From Caulobacter sp. (GTDB taxonomy: Bacteria > Pseudomonadota > Alphaproteobacteria > Caulobacterales > Caulobacteraceae), in contig JAQGIP010000049.1 in assembly GCA_028291055.1 (NCBI GenBank), positions 1 to 49,843 of the forward strand: DNA of 49,843 bases, given 5' to 3'. This document shows, piece after piece, positions 36,624-44,666 of this stretch (the first letter of the stretch is position 1; every line of letters begins with the position of its first letter). Position numbers and translations under genes: made by a program. The notes under the pieces were generated by a model. The model had not been told where the DNA came from, ran no database searches, and saw nothing but the letters and a program-made list of their open reading frames with translations.

Positions 36624-36863
36624 TCAGGCGCCCATCTTCTCTCCGATGAACTTCACGGCGTCGCCCACGGTTTGAATGTGCTCGGCCGCGTCGTCCGGGA
36701 TTTCGATGTCGAATTCCTCTTCGAACGCCATGACCAGCTCGACATTGTCGAGGCTGTCGGCGCCCAGGTCATCGATGAAGCTGGCCTTCTCGGTGACTTT
36801 TTCCGGATCGGCGTCGAGGTGTTCGATGACGATCTTACGAACGCGCTCGAGAATATCGGACAT
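36624..36863 (-). CDS. acpP: Acyl carrier protein
   Basis: A 79-residue acidic carrier of fatty acid synthesis. Phosphopantetheine goes on S37 in the [18 protein letters not shown] motif. Length and sequence are typical of bacterial AcpP. It lies between fabG and fabF and has its own downstream terminator, as expected for a very abundant protein. Confidence 0.98.
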   Translation of the reverse strand: MSDILERVRKIVIEHLDADPEKVTEKASFIDDLGADSLDNVELVMAFEEEFDIEIPDDAAEHIQTVGDAVKFIGEKMGA

Positions 36864-36975
36864 TCGGTTTTAGTCCCTCTGTGACAGTTGTCCGCCCCCG
36901 GCAAGCTGCGCCGAGTGCGGGAAATCGGCCTGCTGGCTAGCATGTTCCTTTTGGGGAGGCCAGCCGTGCAGACAT

Positions 36976-37716
36976 TCAGATCATCGCCATGCCGCCGTTG
37001 ACGTGCAAGGTCTGACCGGTGACGTAGGCGCCTTCTTCGGCCGCGAGGTAAACGCACGCGGCGGCCACATCGCTCCCGGAGCCCAGGCGCCCGGCGGGAA
37101 TCGTCCCCAGAATCGCCGCCTTTTGAGTCTCATTCAGGGCGTCCGTCATCGGGCTCTCAATGAAGCCGGGGGCCACGCAGTTGACGGTGATGTTGCGGCT
37201 CGCGACCTCCTGGGCCAGCGCCTTGGAAAAGCCGATCATGCCGGCCTTCGAGGCCGCATAGTTTGCCTGGCCCGGGTTGCCGGTGACGCCGACGATCGAC
37301 GTGATGCCGATGATGCGGCCCCAGCGGCGCTTCATCATGCCGCGCAGGGCGGCGCGCGACAGGCGGAAATAGCTCTCGAGGTTGACCTTGATCACCTCTT
37401 CCCAGTCGGCGTCCTTCATCCGCAGCATCAGCCCGTCGCGGGTGATGCCGGCGTTGGCGACCAGGATGTCGAGGTCCTTGCCCGACGCCGATTCGGCCGC
37501 TGCGATCAGGCCGTCGACGCTGGCCGAATCGGACAGGTTGGCCACCACGGTGGAGGTCCGCTCGCCCAGCTGGGCCGCCAGATCCTGCAGCACGCTCTCG
37601 CGGGTGCCGGAGAGGATGACGTGGGCGCCCTGCTCATGCAGGGCCCGGGCGATGGCGCCGCCGATGCCGCCCGTGGCGCCGGTGACGAGGGCGGTCTTGC
37701 CGCTGAGATCGAACAT
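36976..37716 (-). CDS. fabG: 3-oxoacyl-ACP reductase
   Basis: A 246-residue short-chain dehydrogenase that reduces 3-oxoacyl-ACP with NADPH. Cofactor motif TGATGGIGGAIA, NAG motif in ILVANAGITRDGL, catalytic Ser and YxxxK in ITSIVGVTGNPGQANYAASKAG. ATG 37716-37714 has AGGAG 6 bp upstream; a GTG one codon earlier is less likely. It follows fabD by 9 bp. Confidence 0.97.
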   Translation of the reverse strand: MFDLSGKTALVTGATGGIGGAIARALHEQGAHVILSGTRESVLQDLAAQLGERTSTVVANLSDSASVDGLIAAAESASGKDLDILVANAGITRDGLMLRMKDADWEEVIKVNLESYFRLSRAALRGMMKRRWGRIIGITSIVGVTGNPGQANYAASKAGMIGFSKALAQEVASRNITVNCVAPGFIESPMTDALNETQKAAILGTIPAGRLGSGSDVAAACVYLAAEEGAYVTGQTLHVNGGMAMI

Positions 37717-37725
37717 CACGGGCTC

Positions 37726-38670
37726 CTAGAGGCTTTTGGCGAACGCTTCGAGGTCCGCCGGGGTGTTGAGGGGAACGGCTTCGGTGTCCGGAGCGATCCG
37801 CTTGACCATGCCGGACAGCACCTTGCCCGCGCCGGCCTCGGCGAAGCGGCTGACGCCGCCCTCGCCCGCCAGCCAGAGCATGCTCTCACGCCAGCGCACA
37901 CGGCCGGTGACCTGCTCGACCAGCAGGGTTCGGATCTGTTCGGGGTCATGCACCGGGCTGGCCGTCACGTTGGCGACCAGCGGGACCTTGGGCTGGATGA
38001 TGGTGGTGCGGCCCAGCGCCTCGGCCATGGCGTCGGCGGCCGGCTGCATCAGCGGGCAGTGGAAGGGCGCGGAGACGTTGAGCAGGATGGCGCGCGCGCC
38101 CAGTTCCTTGGCCTTCTCGATGGCCCGGTCCACGGCGGCCTTCTCGCCGGAGATGACCACGTTGCCCTGGTTGTTGTCGTTGGCGACCACGCAGACGCCC
38201 AGCTCCGCGCCGGCGGCGGCGGCCTCTTCGGCCAGGGCGACATCGGTCTTGGGCCCGATCAGCGAGGCCATGGCCCCCTGCCCCACCGGCACGGCCCGCT
38301 GCATGGCCTGGCCGCGCAGCTTCAGCAGGCGCGCGGTGTCGGAGAGGGTGATGGCGCCGGCGGCGGCCAGCGCCGAATACTCGCCCAGCGAATGGCCCGC
38401 CACGAAGGCGGCCTTGGTAATGGAGACGCCGAACTCCTTCTCCAGGGTGCGGACCACCGCCAGGCTGACGGCCATCAGCGCCGGCTGGGCGTTCTCGGTC
38501 AGGGTCAGCTGATCTTCGGGCCCCTCGCGCATCAGCTTGAACAGCTTCTGCGACAGCGCCTCGTCTATCTCCTGATAAACCTCCCGCGCGGCGGCGAAAC
38601 TCTCGGCCAGCTCGGCGCCCATGCCGATGGCCTGGCTGCCCTGGCCGGGGAAAAGGAATGCGAGGCTCAT
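37726..38670 (-). CDS. fabD: Malonyl-CoA:ACP transacylase
   Basis: A 314-residue enzyme that loads malonate onto ACP. Start LAFLFPGQGSQAIGMG, nucleophile GHSLGEYSALAAAGA, catalytic His in VSAPFHCPLM. First gene of the minus-strand fatty-acid series fabD-fabG-acpP-fabF. Confidence 0.97.
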   Translation of the reverse strand: MSLAFLFPGQGSQAIGMGAELAESFAAAREVYQEIDEALSQKLFKLMREGPEDQLTLTENAQPALMAVSLAVVRTLEKEFGVSITKAAFVAGHSLGEYSALAAAGAITLSDTARLLKLRGQAMQRAVPVGQGAMASLIGPKTDVALAEEAAAAGAELGVCVVANDNNQGNVVISGEKAAVDRAIEKAKELGARAILLNVSAPFHCPLMQPAADAMAEALGRTTIIQPKVPLVANVTASPVHDPEQIRTLLVEQVTGRVRWRESMLWLAGEGGVSRFAEAGAGKVLSGMVKRIAPDTEAVPLNTPADLEAFAKSL

Positions 38671-38770
38671 GAGGGCCCTCCGCTGATTTCAAGGGCGGGA
38701 GGGTTAGGCGTAATGCGCCGTAGGGGCAAGCTTACCAACGCCCTCCTTCCTGGGTCGGTACGACTGAAAG

Positions 38771-39251
38771 TCAGCTTTGGACTCGGAAGGAAGAAAAGGT
38801 GGGAGAAGAAGCGTAAGAGGCCGAGCTAGACGCTGATACGTCGTAAGCCGTCTTTGAAAAGGACAACATTGAAGTTCATCAGGAACCCTAACGACCGAGA
38901 TGACAGGCGCAGGTAGGTTCGGAGTTGAGCTTCATGGAGGCGCGAATGCGCCTCGACCGACTTCACTTCGATGATGATCTGGTCTTCGACCAAGAGGTCC
39001 ATCCTGTAGCCACCCTCAAGAACAATACCCTTGTAAGGCACAGGCGCCGCGACCTGCCGCGCGACTGCAATGCCCCTCAGGGCAAGTTCGTGGGCCAGAC
39101 ATTGCTCATAGACGGATTCCAGAAGCCCGGGCCCGAGAGCGCGATGCACATGCAGCCCGGCATCGACCACGATAGTCGCAAGCCGCTCAAGCCGGGCGGA
39201 AGCCTCTTGCTCTTCTTTTCTCCCTTCCCTTCCTTCCGAGTCCAAAGCTGA
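38771..39251. mobile_element. Inverted-repeat cassette enclosing a GxxExxY gene
   Basis: Left arm 38771-38821 and right arm 39202-39251 are inverted copies. The outer 23 bp are identical (starting TCAGCTTTGGACTCGGAAGG) and the inner parts are similar purine-rich runs ending in AAGAGGC. The gene between them ends 5 bp from the left arm and begins inside the right arm. No flanking direct repeat was found. The gene and arms lie between fabD and a dehydrogenase gene, two genes with no expected link. Confidence 0.75.
38826..39245 (-). CDS. GxxExxY family PD-(D/E)XK nuclease-like protein
   Basis: A 139-residue GxxExxY protein. The name-giving motif is in ALGPGLLESVYEQCLAHEL; a PD-(D/E)XK-like core follows in YRMDLLVEDQIIIEVKSVE (Asp, then Glu-x-Lys), and the C-terminus reads LGFLMNFNVVLFKDGLRRI. 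Function unknown; the fold suggests a nuclease. The start is TTG at 39245-39243 with GGGGGAG about 9 bp upstream; no better start exists before the conserved core. The first 20 residues (DSEGREGRKEEQEASARLER) are encoded by the right arm of the inverted repeat, so this N-terminus belongs to the mobile unit rather than to the conserved fold. Confidence 0.85.
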   Translation of the reverse strand: MDSEGREGRKEEQEASARLERLATIVVDAGLHVHRALGPGLLESVYEQCLAHELALRGIAVARQVAAPVPYKGIVLEGGYRMDLLVEDQIIIEVKSVEAHSRLHEAQLRTYLRLSSRSLGFLMNFNVVLFKDGLRRISV

Positions 39252-39366
39252 GTCTCCCCCTCACCGTCGCCTAAGGATCGGATCACAAACGGCCCACCCA
39301 GCAAACCGCTTCCGTTGCCCCAGCGTCATCGCCTAGCCTCACCGCAAAACATAAGGGAGAGACGTC

Positions 39367-40443
39367 ATGCGCGCCGTGGTTCGTCGAGCAGGGAAGCTGG
39401 TGTGCGATGAGATCGCGGACCTGGAGCCGGGCCCCGGCCAGACGCTGGTCAAGACGCTGGCCTGCGGCATCTGCGGGTCGGACCTGCATGCGCTGCACCA
39501 CCTGGATCACATGGTGGCCCTGGGCCGCCGGGCCGGGCTGGGCGAGGGCATGGACACCTCCAAGGACATCGTCTTCGGCCATGAGTTCTGCGCCGAGGTG
39601 CTGGACAACGGCCCCGGCGGCGGGCGCTTCAAGGCCGGAACGCGCATCGTCTCCATGCCGGTCAACCTGAACGCCGACGGCTTCCAGGCGGTAGGCTATT
39701 CCAATGTCTATCCGGGTGGGTTCGCCGAGCGGATGGTGCTGACCGACGCCCTGCTGCTGGAAGTGCCCAACGGCCTGCCCACCGACACCGCCGCGCTCAC
39801 CGAACCCTTCGCCGTCGGCCTCCACGCGGTGGCCAGCGCGGCGCTGGAGAAGGACAGCGTCGCCGTCGTCCTCGGTTGTGGACCCGTGGGCCTGGCGGTG
39901 ATCGCGGCGCTGAAGGTGCGCGGCCACGGCCCGATCATCGCGGCCGACTTCTCGCCCCGCCGCCGCGCCGCCGCGGAGGTCATGGGCGCGGACGTGGTGC
40001 TGGACCCGGCCACCGTCTCGCCCTTCTCCAAGTGGGAGGAGTTCGGCGTGCCCGCCTCCTCCGCCGGCCTGCGCGAGGCGATGTTCTCCGGCAGGCAGGT
40101 GGCGCGTCCTGTCGTCTTCGAATGCGTCGGCGCGCCCGGCGTGCTGCAACAGGTCATCGACGGCTGCCCGCCCAAGGGCCAGATCATCGTCGCCGGCGTC
40201 TGCATGGAGGCCGACAAGATCGAGCCCTCGCTGGCCATCAACAAGCAGCTCGATCTGCGCTTCGTGCTTGGCTACACGCCCGAGGAATTCGGCCAGACCC
40301 TGTTCCACCTGGCCGAGGGCCGCATCGACGGCGCCAGGATCCTCACCGGCTCCGTCGGCCTGGACGGGGTCGCCGACGCCTTCGTGGCCCTGGGCAATCC
40401 CGAGGCTCAGGTGAAGATCATGGTTCATCCAGGCCTGGCGTGA
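39367..40443 (+). CDS. Zinc-binding alcohol dehydrogenase family protein
   Basis: A 358-residue medium-chain dehydrogenase. Catalytic zinc ligands are in LACGICGSDLHAL (Cys) and FGHEFCAEV (His, Glu); the nucleotide-binding motif is VLGCGPVGLAVIAALK (about 168-183). The four-cysteine structural zinc lobe is absent: that stretch reads VSMPVNLNADGFQAVGYSN. Substrate unknown. The gene follows the GxxExxY cassette with a 115-bp gap and precedes the peroxiredoxin gene by 62 bp. Confidence 0.87.
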   Translation: MRAVVRRAGKLVCDEIADLEPGPGQTLVKTLACGICGSDLHALHHLDHMVALGRRAGLGEGMDTSKDIVFGHEFCAEVLDNGPGGGRFKAGTRIVSMPVNLNADGFQAVGYSNVYPGGFAERMVLTDALLLEVPNGLPTDTAALTEPFAVGLHAVASAALEKDSVAVVLGCGPVGLAVIAALKVRGHGPIIAADFSPRRRAAAEVMGADVVLDPATVSPFSKWEEFGVPASSAGLREAMFSGRQVARPVVFECVGAPGVLQQVIDGCPPKGQIIVAGVCMEADKIEPSLAINKQLDLRFVLGYTPEEFGQTLFHLAEGRIDGARILTGSVGLDGVADAFVALGNPEAQVKIMVHPGLA

Positions 40444-40505
40444 TGGCCTCTAGCCGCCGCTCAAGATCGGTCTATCTTTCCGCGCGACCCACTGGAGGGA
40501 ACCCC

Positions 40506-41060
40506 ATGAAACGCCTGATCCTCGCCGCCTGCGCCGCCGCCGCTCTGCTGGCCACGCCCGCCCTCGCCTCGCTGAAGGTCGGCGTCGCCGCGCCCGAGTT
40601 CAAGGCCGACGCCTCGCTGGCCGGCGAGCCCTACAAGTTCGACCTGAACGAGGCCCTCAAGAAGGGTCCCGTGGTGCTCTACTTCTTCCCCGCCGCCTTC
40701 ACCCAGGGCTGCACCATCGAGGCCCATGAGTTCGCCGACGCCAGCGACGACTTCACCAAGCTGGGCGCCACCGTGATCGGCGTCACCTCGGGCAACATCG
40801 AGCGCGTGGCCGAGTTCTCCAAGAGCGAATGCCGCAACAAGTTCGCGGTCGCGGCCGACCCCGGCCTGGTCATCGCCGGCCAGTACGACGCCAAGCTGGC
40901 CATGAAGCAGGGCTATTCGGACCGCACCACCTATGTGATCACGCCCGACCACAAGGTGGCCCTGGCCTACACCAACCTGATGGACCCCTCCTCGCACATC
41001 ACCAAGGCGATGGAGACGGTGAAGGCCTGGCGCGCCGCCCATCCGATGAAGAAGAAGTAG
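40506..41060 (+). CDS. Exported peroxiredoxin (AhpC/TSA family)
   Basis: A 184-residue thioredoxin-fold peroxidase with a signal peptide (MKRLILAACAAAALLATPALA), so it acts in the periplasm, unlike most BCP/PrxQ proteins. Peroxidatic C69 lies in FFPAAFTQGCTIEAHEF. The usual PrxQ resolving cysteine five residues later is absent; C109 (SECRNKF) could resolve instead. ATG 40506 gives the signal peptide; GGAGGGAACC precedes it. The stop codon TAG is part of the duplicated unit of repeat copy 8. Confidence 0.9.
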   Translation: MKRLILAACAAAALLATPALASLKVGVAAPEFKADASLAGEPYKFDLNEALKKGPVVLYFFPAAFTQGCTIEAHEFADASDDFTKLGATVIGVTSGNIERVAEFSKSECRNKFAVAADPGLVIAGQYDAKLAMKQGYSDRTTYVITPDHKVALAYTNLMDPSSHITKAMETVKAWRAAHPMKKK

Positions 41061-41189
41061 CCTGATGGGGACATGTACGCTCTCAGGCGCTTGAAGGCCT
41101 GGATGCGACGGCCTGACCGTACGTAGCCTGATGGGGACATGTACGCTCTCAGGCGCTTGAGGGCCTGGATGCAACGGCCTGACCGTACG
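41058..41189. repeat. 66-bp tandem duplication in repeat copy 8
   Basis: Units 41058-41123 and 41124-41189 differ at only two positions. Each begins with TAGCCTGATGGGG, so the duplicated block includes the TAG stop codon of the peroxiredoxin gene together with the left half of the repeat. Confidence 0.9.
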
Positions 41190-41307
41190 TGTCCCCAAAC
41201 CATCGGCGCGGAGGCCTGCCCCGCCGCTTCCGGCGCCCGAGGCCGGGGACGCGTACGGTCCACCGCCGGCGCGCAATGGGGAATGGTCTGAGGGCGTACA
41301 TGTCCCC
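41067..41307. repeat. Palindromic RAYT-linked repeat, copy 8 (left half duplicated)
   Basis: The largest copy, 241 bp. A first left half (41067-41123) stops after CCGTACG and is followed by a second, complete left half, then a right half (GGGGACGCGTACGGTC ... TGAGGGCGTACATGTCCCC) with a change in each arm. It lies between the peroxiredoxin gene and rpsF. Confidence 0.92.
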
Positions 41308-41432
41308 GGAGGCCGCCGCCCTTGCCTTCCAGACCCCATGCGTGTATCAGCCCCGCCTTCACGGAAAGCGGTCTCCGCGCGGAACGTCAAAGGGTCGGGC
41401 TTCGTCCGGCCGCCGCACTGAGAGCCATCGTA

Positions 41433-41456
41433 TCCGGCGGATCTTCCGCCGCCGGA
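41433..41456 (+). promoter_or_regulatory. Hairpin in the rpsF leader (possible S6:S18 autoregulatory site)
   Basis: An 8-bp perfect stem TCCGGCGG / CCGCCGGA with loop ATCTTCCG, 30 bp before the rpsF start. The loop carries CCG, a trinucleotide important in the known S6:S18 leader motif. The full motif was not modelled, so this is a candidate only. The rest of 41308-41486 shows no gene. Confidence 0.35.
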
Positions 41457-41486
41457 CGCGCCGCTTCCATTGGGAAGAAGGAAAGC

Positions 41487-41855
41487 ATGGCGTTCTACGA
41501 ACACGTGGTCATCGCGCGGCAGGACATTTCCCCGCAACAGGCCGAACAACTCAACGAAGACCTGAAGGCGATCATCGAAGGTCTGGGCGGTCACATCGCC
41601 AAGATCGAGTACTGGGGCCTTCGTAACCTCACCTACCGCATCAAGAAGAACCGCAAGGGTCACTACTCCCTGCTCGCTATCGACGCCCCCGCGGCGGCCG
41701 TGCACGAGATGGAGCGTCAGCTGGGTCTGAACGAAGACGTTCTGCGCACCCTGACCATCCGCGTCGAAGAGCTCGACCTGGAACTGTCCCCCATCCTCGC
41801 CCGCCGCGACCGCGAACGTGAACGCGAACGCCGCGACGACTTCATGCCGGTTTAA
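41487..41855 (+). CDS. rpsF: 30S ribosomal protein bS6
   Basis: A 122-residue bS6 protein of the small subunit platform. It starts [22 protein letters not shown] and contains [29 protein letters not shown], with an Arg-rich C-terminal tail ([15 protein letters not shown] type, slightly extended). ATG 41487 follows GAAGGAAAG. First gene of the rpsF-rpsR-rplI operon. Confidence 0.97.
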   Translation: MAFYEHVVIARQDISPQQAEQLNEDLKAIIEGLGGHIAKIEYWGLRNLTYRIKKNRKGHYSLLAIDAPAAAVHEMERQLGLNEDVLRTLTIRVEELDLELSPILARRDRERERERRDDFMPV

Positions 41856-41869
41856 GGGGAGCACAACTC

Positions 41870-42145
41870 ATGACCGACGAAACCATCGCCACTGAAGGCG
41901 CGGCTCCGGCCGCCGGCGGCGCCCGCCGTCCCTTCTTCCGCCGCCGCAAGGTCTGCCCCTTCTCGGGCGCCAATGCTCCCAAGATCGACTTCAAGGACGT
42001 CAAACTCCTGCAGCGCTACGTTTCCGAGCGCGGCAAGATCGTCCCCAGCCGCATCACCGCCGTCTCGGCCAAGAAGCAACGTGAACTGGCCAAGGCCATC
42101 AAGCGCGCCCGCTTCCTGGCCCTGCTCCCCTACGTCGTGAAGTAG
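41870..42145 (+). CDS. rpsR: 30S ribosomal protein bS18
   Basis: A 91-residue bS18 protein, partner of bS6 on the platform. Conserved core: [62 protein letters not shown]. Preceded by AAGGGGAG; 14 bp behind rpsF. Confidence 0.97.
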   Translation: MTDETIATEGAAPAAGGARRPFFRRRKVCPFSGANAPKIDFKDVKLLQRYVSERGKIVPSRITAVSAKKQRELAKAIKRARFLALLPYVVK

Positions 42146-42157
42146 GAGACAGGACCC

Positions 42158-42748
42158 ATGAAAGTCATTCTGCTCGAACGCGTCGAGCGCCTCGGCGCCC
42201 TCGGCGACACGGTCACCGTGAAGGACGGGTTCGCCCGCAACTTCCTGCTGCCCCGTCACAAGGCCCTGCGCGCCAACAACGCCAATATGAAGGTGTTCGA
42301 AGCCCAGCGCGCTGAGATCGAAGCCCGCAACGCCAAGGCACGCGAAGCCGCCGGCGGTCAGGGTGAGACCCTCGACGGCACGCAATACATCATGATCCGC
42401 CAAGCGGGTGAAACCGGCCAGCTCTACGGTTCGGTCACCGGCCGCGACGTGGCGGACGCCGTGAACGCCGAAGGCGGCAAGATCGAACGCGCGATGGTTG
42501 TCCTCGACAAACCCATCAAGACGCTCGGCCTGCACGAAGTGAAGGTCCGCCTTCACGCCGAGGTCATCATCACCGTCGCCATGAACATCGCCCGTTCCAT
42601 GGACGAGGCCGAACGTCAGGCCCGTGGCGAGAACGTCATCGCCATGCAGTTCGAAGAAGACGCCCGTATGGACGCCGACGCGGCTGCCGACATGATCCAA
42701 GGCGGCGCTGGCAAGGCCGTCAACGACGCCGGTGGCATGGAAGAATAG
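42158..42748 (+). CDS. rplI: 50S ribosomal protein bL9
   Basis: A 196-residue bL9 protein. N-terminal domain [37 protein letters not shown], long helix, and C-terminal rRNA-binding domain ([36 protein letters not shown]). It is longer than E. coli L9 (about 149) by an acidic, Ala-rich tail of about 45 residues, common in alphaproteobacteria. A strong terminator follows. Confidence 0.97.
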   Translation: MKVILLERVERLGALGDTVTVKDGFARNFLLPRHKALRANNANMKVFEAQRAEIEARNAKAREAAGGQGETLDGTQYIMIRQAGETGQLYGSVTGRDVADAVNAEGGKIERAMVVLDKPIKTLGLHEVKVRLHAEVIITVAMNIARSMDEAERQARGENVIAMQFEEDARMDADAAADMIQGGAGKAVNDAGGMEE

Positions 42749-42780
42749 GCTTCAGCCTCAAACTGAAGTTCGAAAGGAAA

Positions 42781-42810
42781 CGGCGCGGAGCAATCCGCGC
42801 CGTTTTTCTT
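42781..42810 (+). terminator. Intrinsic terminator of the rpsF-rpsR-rplI operon
   Basis: A 9-bp stem CGGCGCGGA / TCCGCGCCG, loop GCAA, followed by TTTTTCTTT. A textbook rho-independent terminator 32 bp after the rplI stop. Confidence 0.95.
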
Positions 42811-42822
42811 TGCGCCCTGCGC

Positions 42823-43012
42823 GTTGCGGCGCCGCAACATCAGGCGAATTCTCCTCATTGGGGAATTGTTTACCCTATTTGATGGATGCCGACCGCCGCC
42901 GCCCGCATCGTCTCGTCACTACCCCACGTCTACCCGACGTGGCCGGGCGCCCCTCACCAGTACGTCCGACCGCGGCAGGCAGAGGGAGCGGCGTGACAGC
43001 CATCACGCCGCT
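42823..43012. other. Gene-free region with four successive inverted repeats before dnaB
   Basis: The 365 bp between the rplI terminator and dnaB hold no gene I can support. Inverted repeats are: GTTGCGGCGCCGCAAC (42823-42838), AATTCTCC/GGGGAATT (42847-42854 with 42860-42867), CCACGTC/GACGTGG (42924-42930 with 42936-42942) and AGCGGCGTGA/TCACGCCGCT (42987-42996 with 43003-43012). The second lies in an AT-rich patch unlike the surroundings. It could be an RNA gene, promoter region or repeat remnant. Confidence 0.4.
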
Positions 43013-43083
43013 CTTTCGCCGCCCCAATCGCCCGCCCGTCCGGATGTGACGCAGCGGCGATCGAATGTGATTCCAACACAGGC

Positions 43084-43092
43084 TTATCCACA
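43084..43092 (+). promoter_or_regulatory. Perfect DnaA box before dnaB
   Basis: TTATCCACA matches the DnaA box exactly, 84 bp before the dnaB start. A GANTC methylation site (GATTC, 43069-43073) lies 11 bp upstream. In Caulobacterales DnaA and CcrM methylation both control cell-cycle genes. Confidence 0.5.
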
Positions 43093-43175
43093 GAGGCGAC
43101 TCTTCCTGGGGACAGGCCGCACGAAGCTGCGAATGTCGCATGCGGGAGGGTGCGCCCTTAAGCTATCGGTAAGCC

Positions 43176-44666
43176 ATGGCCCTCGTCCCCGTTCTAGATC
43201 TCCGCCCTGTCCCGATGGAGACGGCGATCGCTCGCGCGCCCTCCAACATCGAAGCCGAGCAGGCCCTGCTGGGCTGCCTGCTGTACGACAACGCCGCCTA
43301 TGAGCGGCTCTCCGATCTACTGAAGGGGCCGCACTTCTACGAGCCCTTCCACGGCCGCCTGTTCAGCGCCATCGAGAGCCATGTGCGCAAGGGCCAGCTG
43401 GCCGAGCCCATCCTGGTGGCGGGCGAGTTCACCAACGATCCGGCCTTCGACGAATTGGGCGGCCTGCGCTATCTGGCCGACCTGGTGGACCGCGCCCCGC
43501 CGGCCGCCAACGCCGCCGACTACGGCCGGGTGATCTATGACCTGGCCCTGCGCCGCGAGCTGATCCGCATCGGCGGCGAGATCGCGCTGGAGGCCCGCGA
43601 CGGCGACGCCGACCACACCGCCCGCGACGTCATCGAGAACGCCGAATCCCAGCTCTACACCCTGGCCGAGAGCGGCTCGGCCTCGACCGGCTTCGTGCCC
43701 TTCGCCGACGCCCTGCGCGGCGCCGTGGAGATGGCCGCCGAAGCCTATAGCCGCGACGGCGGGCTGGCCGGCATCTCCACCGGCCTGATCGACCTGGACC
43801 AGAAGCTGGGCGGCCTGCACCCCTCCGACCTGCTGATCCTCGCGGGCCGTCCCTCGATGGGCAAGACCGCCCTGGCCACCAACATCGCCTTCCACGTGGC
43901 CAAGCACTACGCCTGGGAGCCGCAGCCGGACGGCACCAAGAAGACCGTCAACGGCGGCGTCGTCGCCTTCTTCTCCCTGGAAATGAGCGCCGAGCAGCTG
44001 TCGATGCGGATGCTGGCCGAAGCCTCGGGCGTATCGTCCGACCGCCTGCGGAAGGGTGAGATCGAGGCCAGCGAGTTCGGCCGGGTGCGCGACGCGGCCA
44101 TGGAAATCCAGGAAGCCCCGCTGTTCATCGACGCCACCGGCGGGCTGTCCATCTCCAAGCTGGCGGCCCGGGCGCGGCGCCTGAAGCGCTCGGCGGGGCT
44201 CGACCTGGTGGTGGTCGACTACCTCCAGCTGGTCACGGTGGACAGCAGCCGCGGCGATTCCAACCGGGTGCAGGAGGTCAGCGCCATCACCATGGGCCTG
44301 AAGTCCCTGGCCAAGGAACTGTCGGTGCCGGTGATCGCCCTGTCGCAGCTGTCGCGTCAGGTGGAAAACCGCGAGGACAAGCGCCCGCAGCTGTCCGACC
44401 TTCGCGAATCCGGCTCGATCGAGCAGGACGCCGACGCCGTCATGTTCGTCTACCGCGAGAGCTACTACATGGGCCGCGCCGAGCCGCGCGAAGGCACGCC
44501 CGAGCACCTGACCTGGCAGGAAGACATGGAGCGCGTCGCCGGCCAGGCCGAGGTGATCATCGGCAAGCAGCGTCACGGCCCGATCGGCACCGTGAAACTG
44601 TCCTTCCACGACGACCTGACCAAGTTCGGTAACCTGGCCCGCGACGGACGTTTCGAGGTCCGCTAG
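43176..44666 (+). CDS. dnaB: Replicative DNA helicase DnaB
   Basis: A 496-residue hexameric helicase that unwinds DNA at the replication fork. N-terminal domain PSNIEAEQALLGCLLYDN (primase contact), Walker A GRPSMGKTALATN, Walker B LDLVVVDYLQLV, and the SQLSRQVENREDKRPQLSDLRESGSIEQDADAV motif. The start is ATG 43176; ATG 43215 (METAIARAPSN) also fits the family. No intein. Its stop TAG is the first bases of the inverted-repeat element that follows. Confidence 0.97.
   Translation: MALVPVLDLRPVPMETAIARAPSNIEAEQALLGCLLYDNAAYERLSDLLKGPHFYEPFHGRLFSAIESHVRKGQLAEPILVAGEFTNDPAFDELGGLRYLADLVDRAPPAANAADYGRVIYDLALRRELIRIGGEIALEARDGDADHTARDVIENAESQLYTLAESGSASTGFVPFADALRGAVEMAAEAYSRDGGLAGISTGLIDLDQKLGGLHPSDLLILAGRPSMGKTALATNIAFHVAKHYAWEPQPDGTKKTVNGGVVAFFSLEMSAEQLSMRMLAEASGVSSDRLRKGEIEASEFGRVRDAAMEIQEAPLFIDATGGLSISKLAARARRLKRSAGLDLVVVDYLQLVTVDSSRGDSNRVQEVSAITMGLKSLAKELSVPVIALSQLSRQVENREDKRPQLSDLRESGSIEQDADAVMFVYRESYYMGRAEPREGTPEHLTWQEDMERVAGQAEVIIGKQRHGPIGTVKLSFHDDLTKFGNLARDGRFEVR

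Noticed and set aside
4093..41307. Repeats considered as a CRISPR array
   Set aside because: The units are inverted pairs scattered over 37 kb between ordinary genes, not direct repeats with regular spacers, and there are no cas genes.
43103..43120. GGGGACAGGCC before dnaB as a further repeat copy
   Set aside because: Only GGGGACA matches; there is no GTACG continuation and no partner arm.
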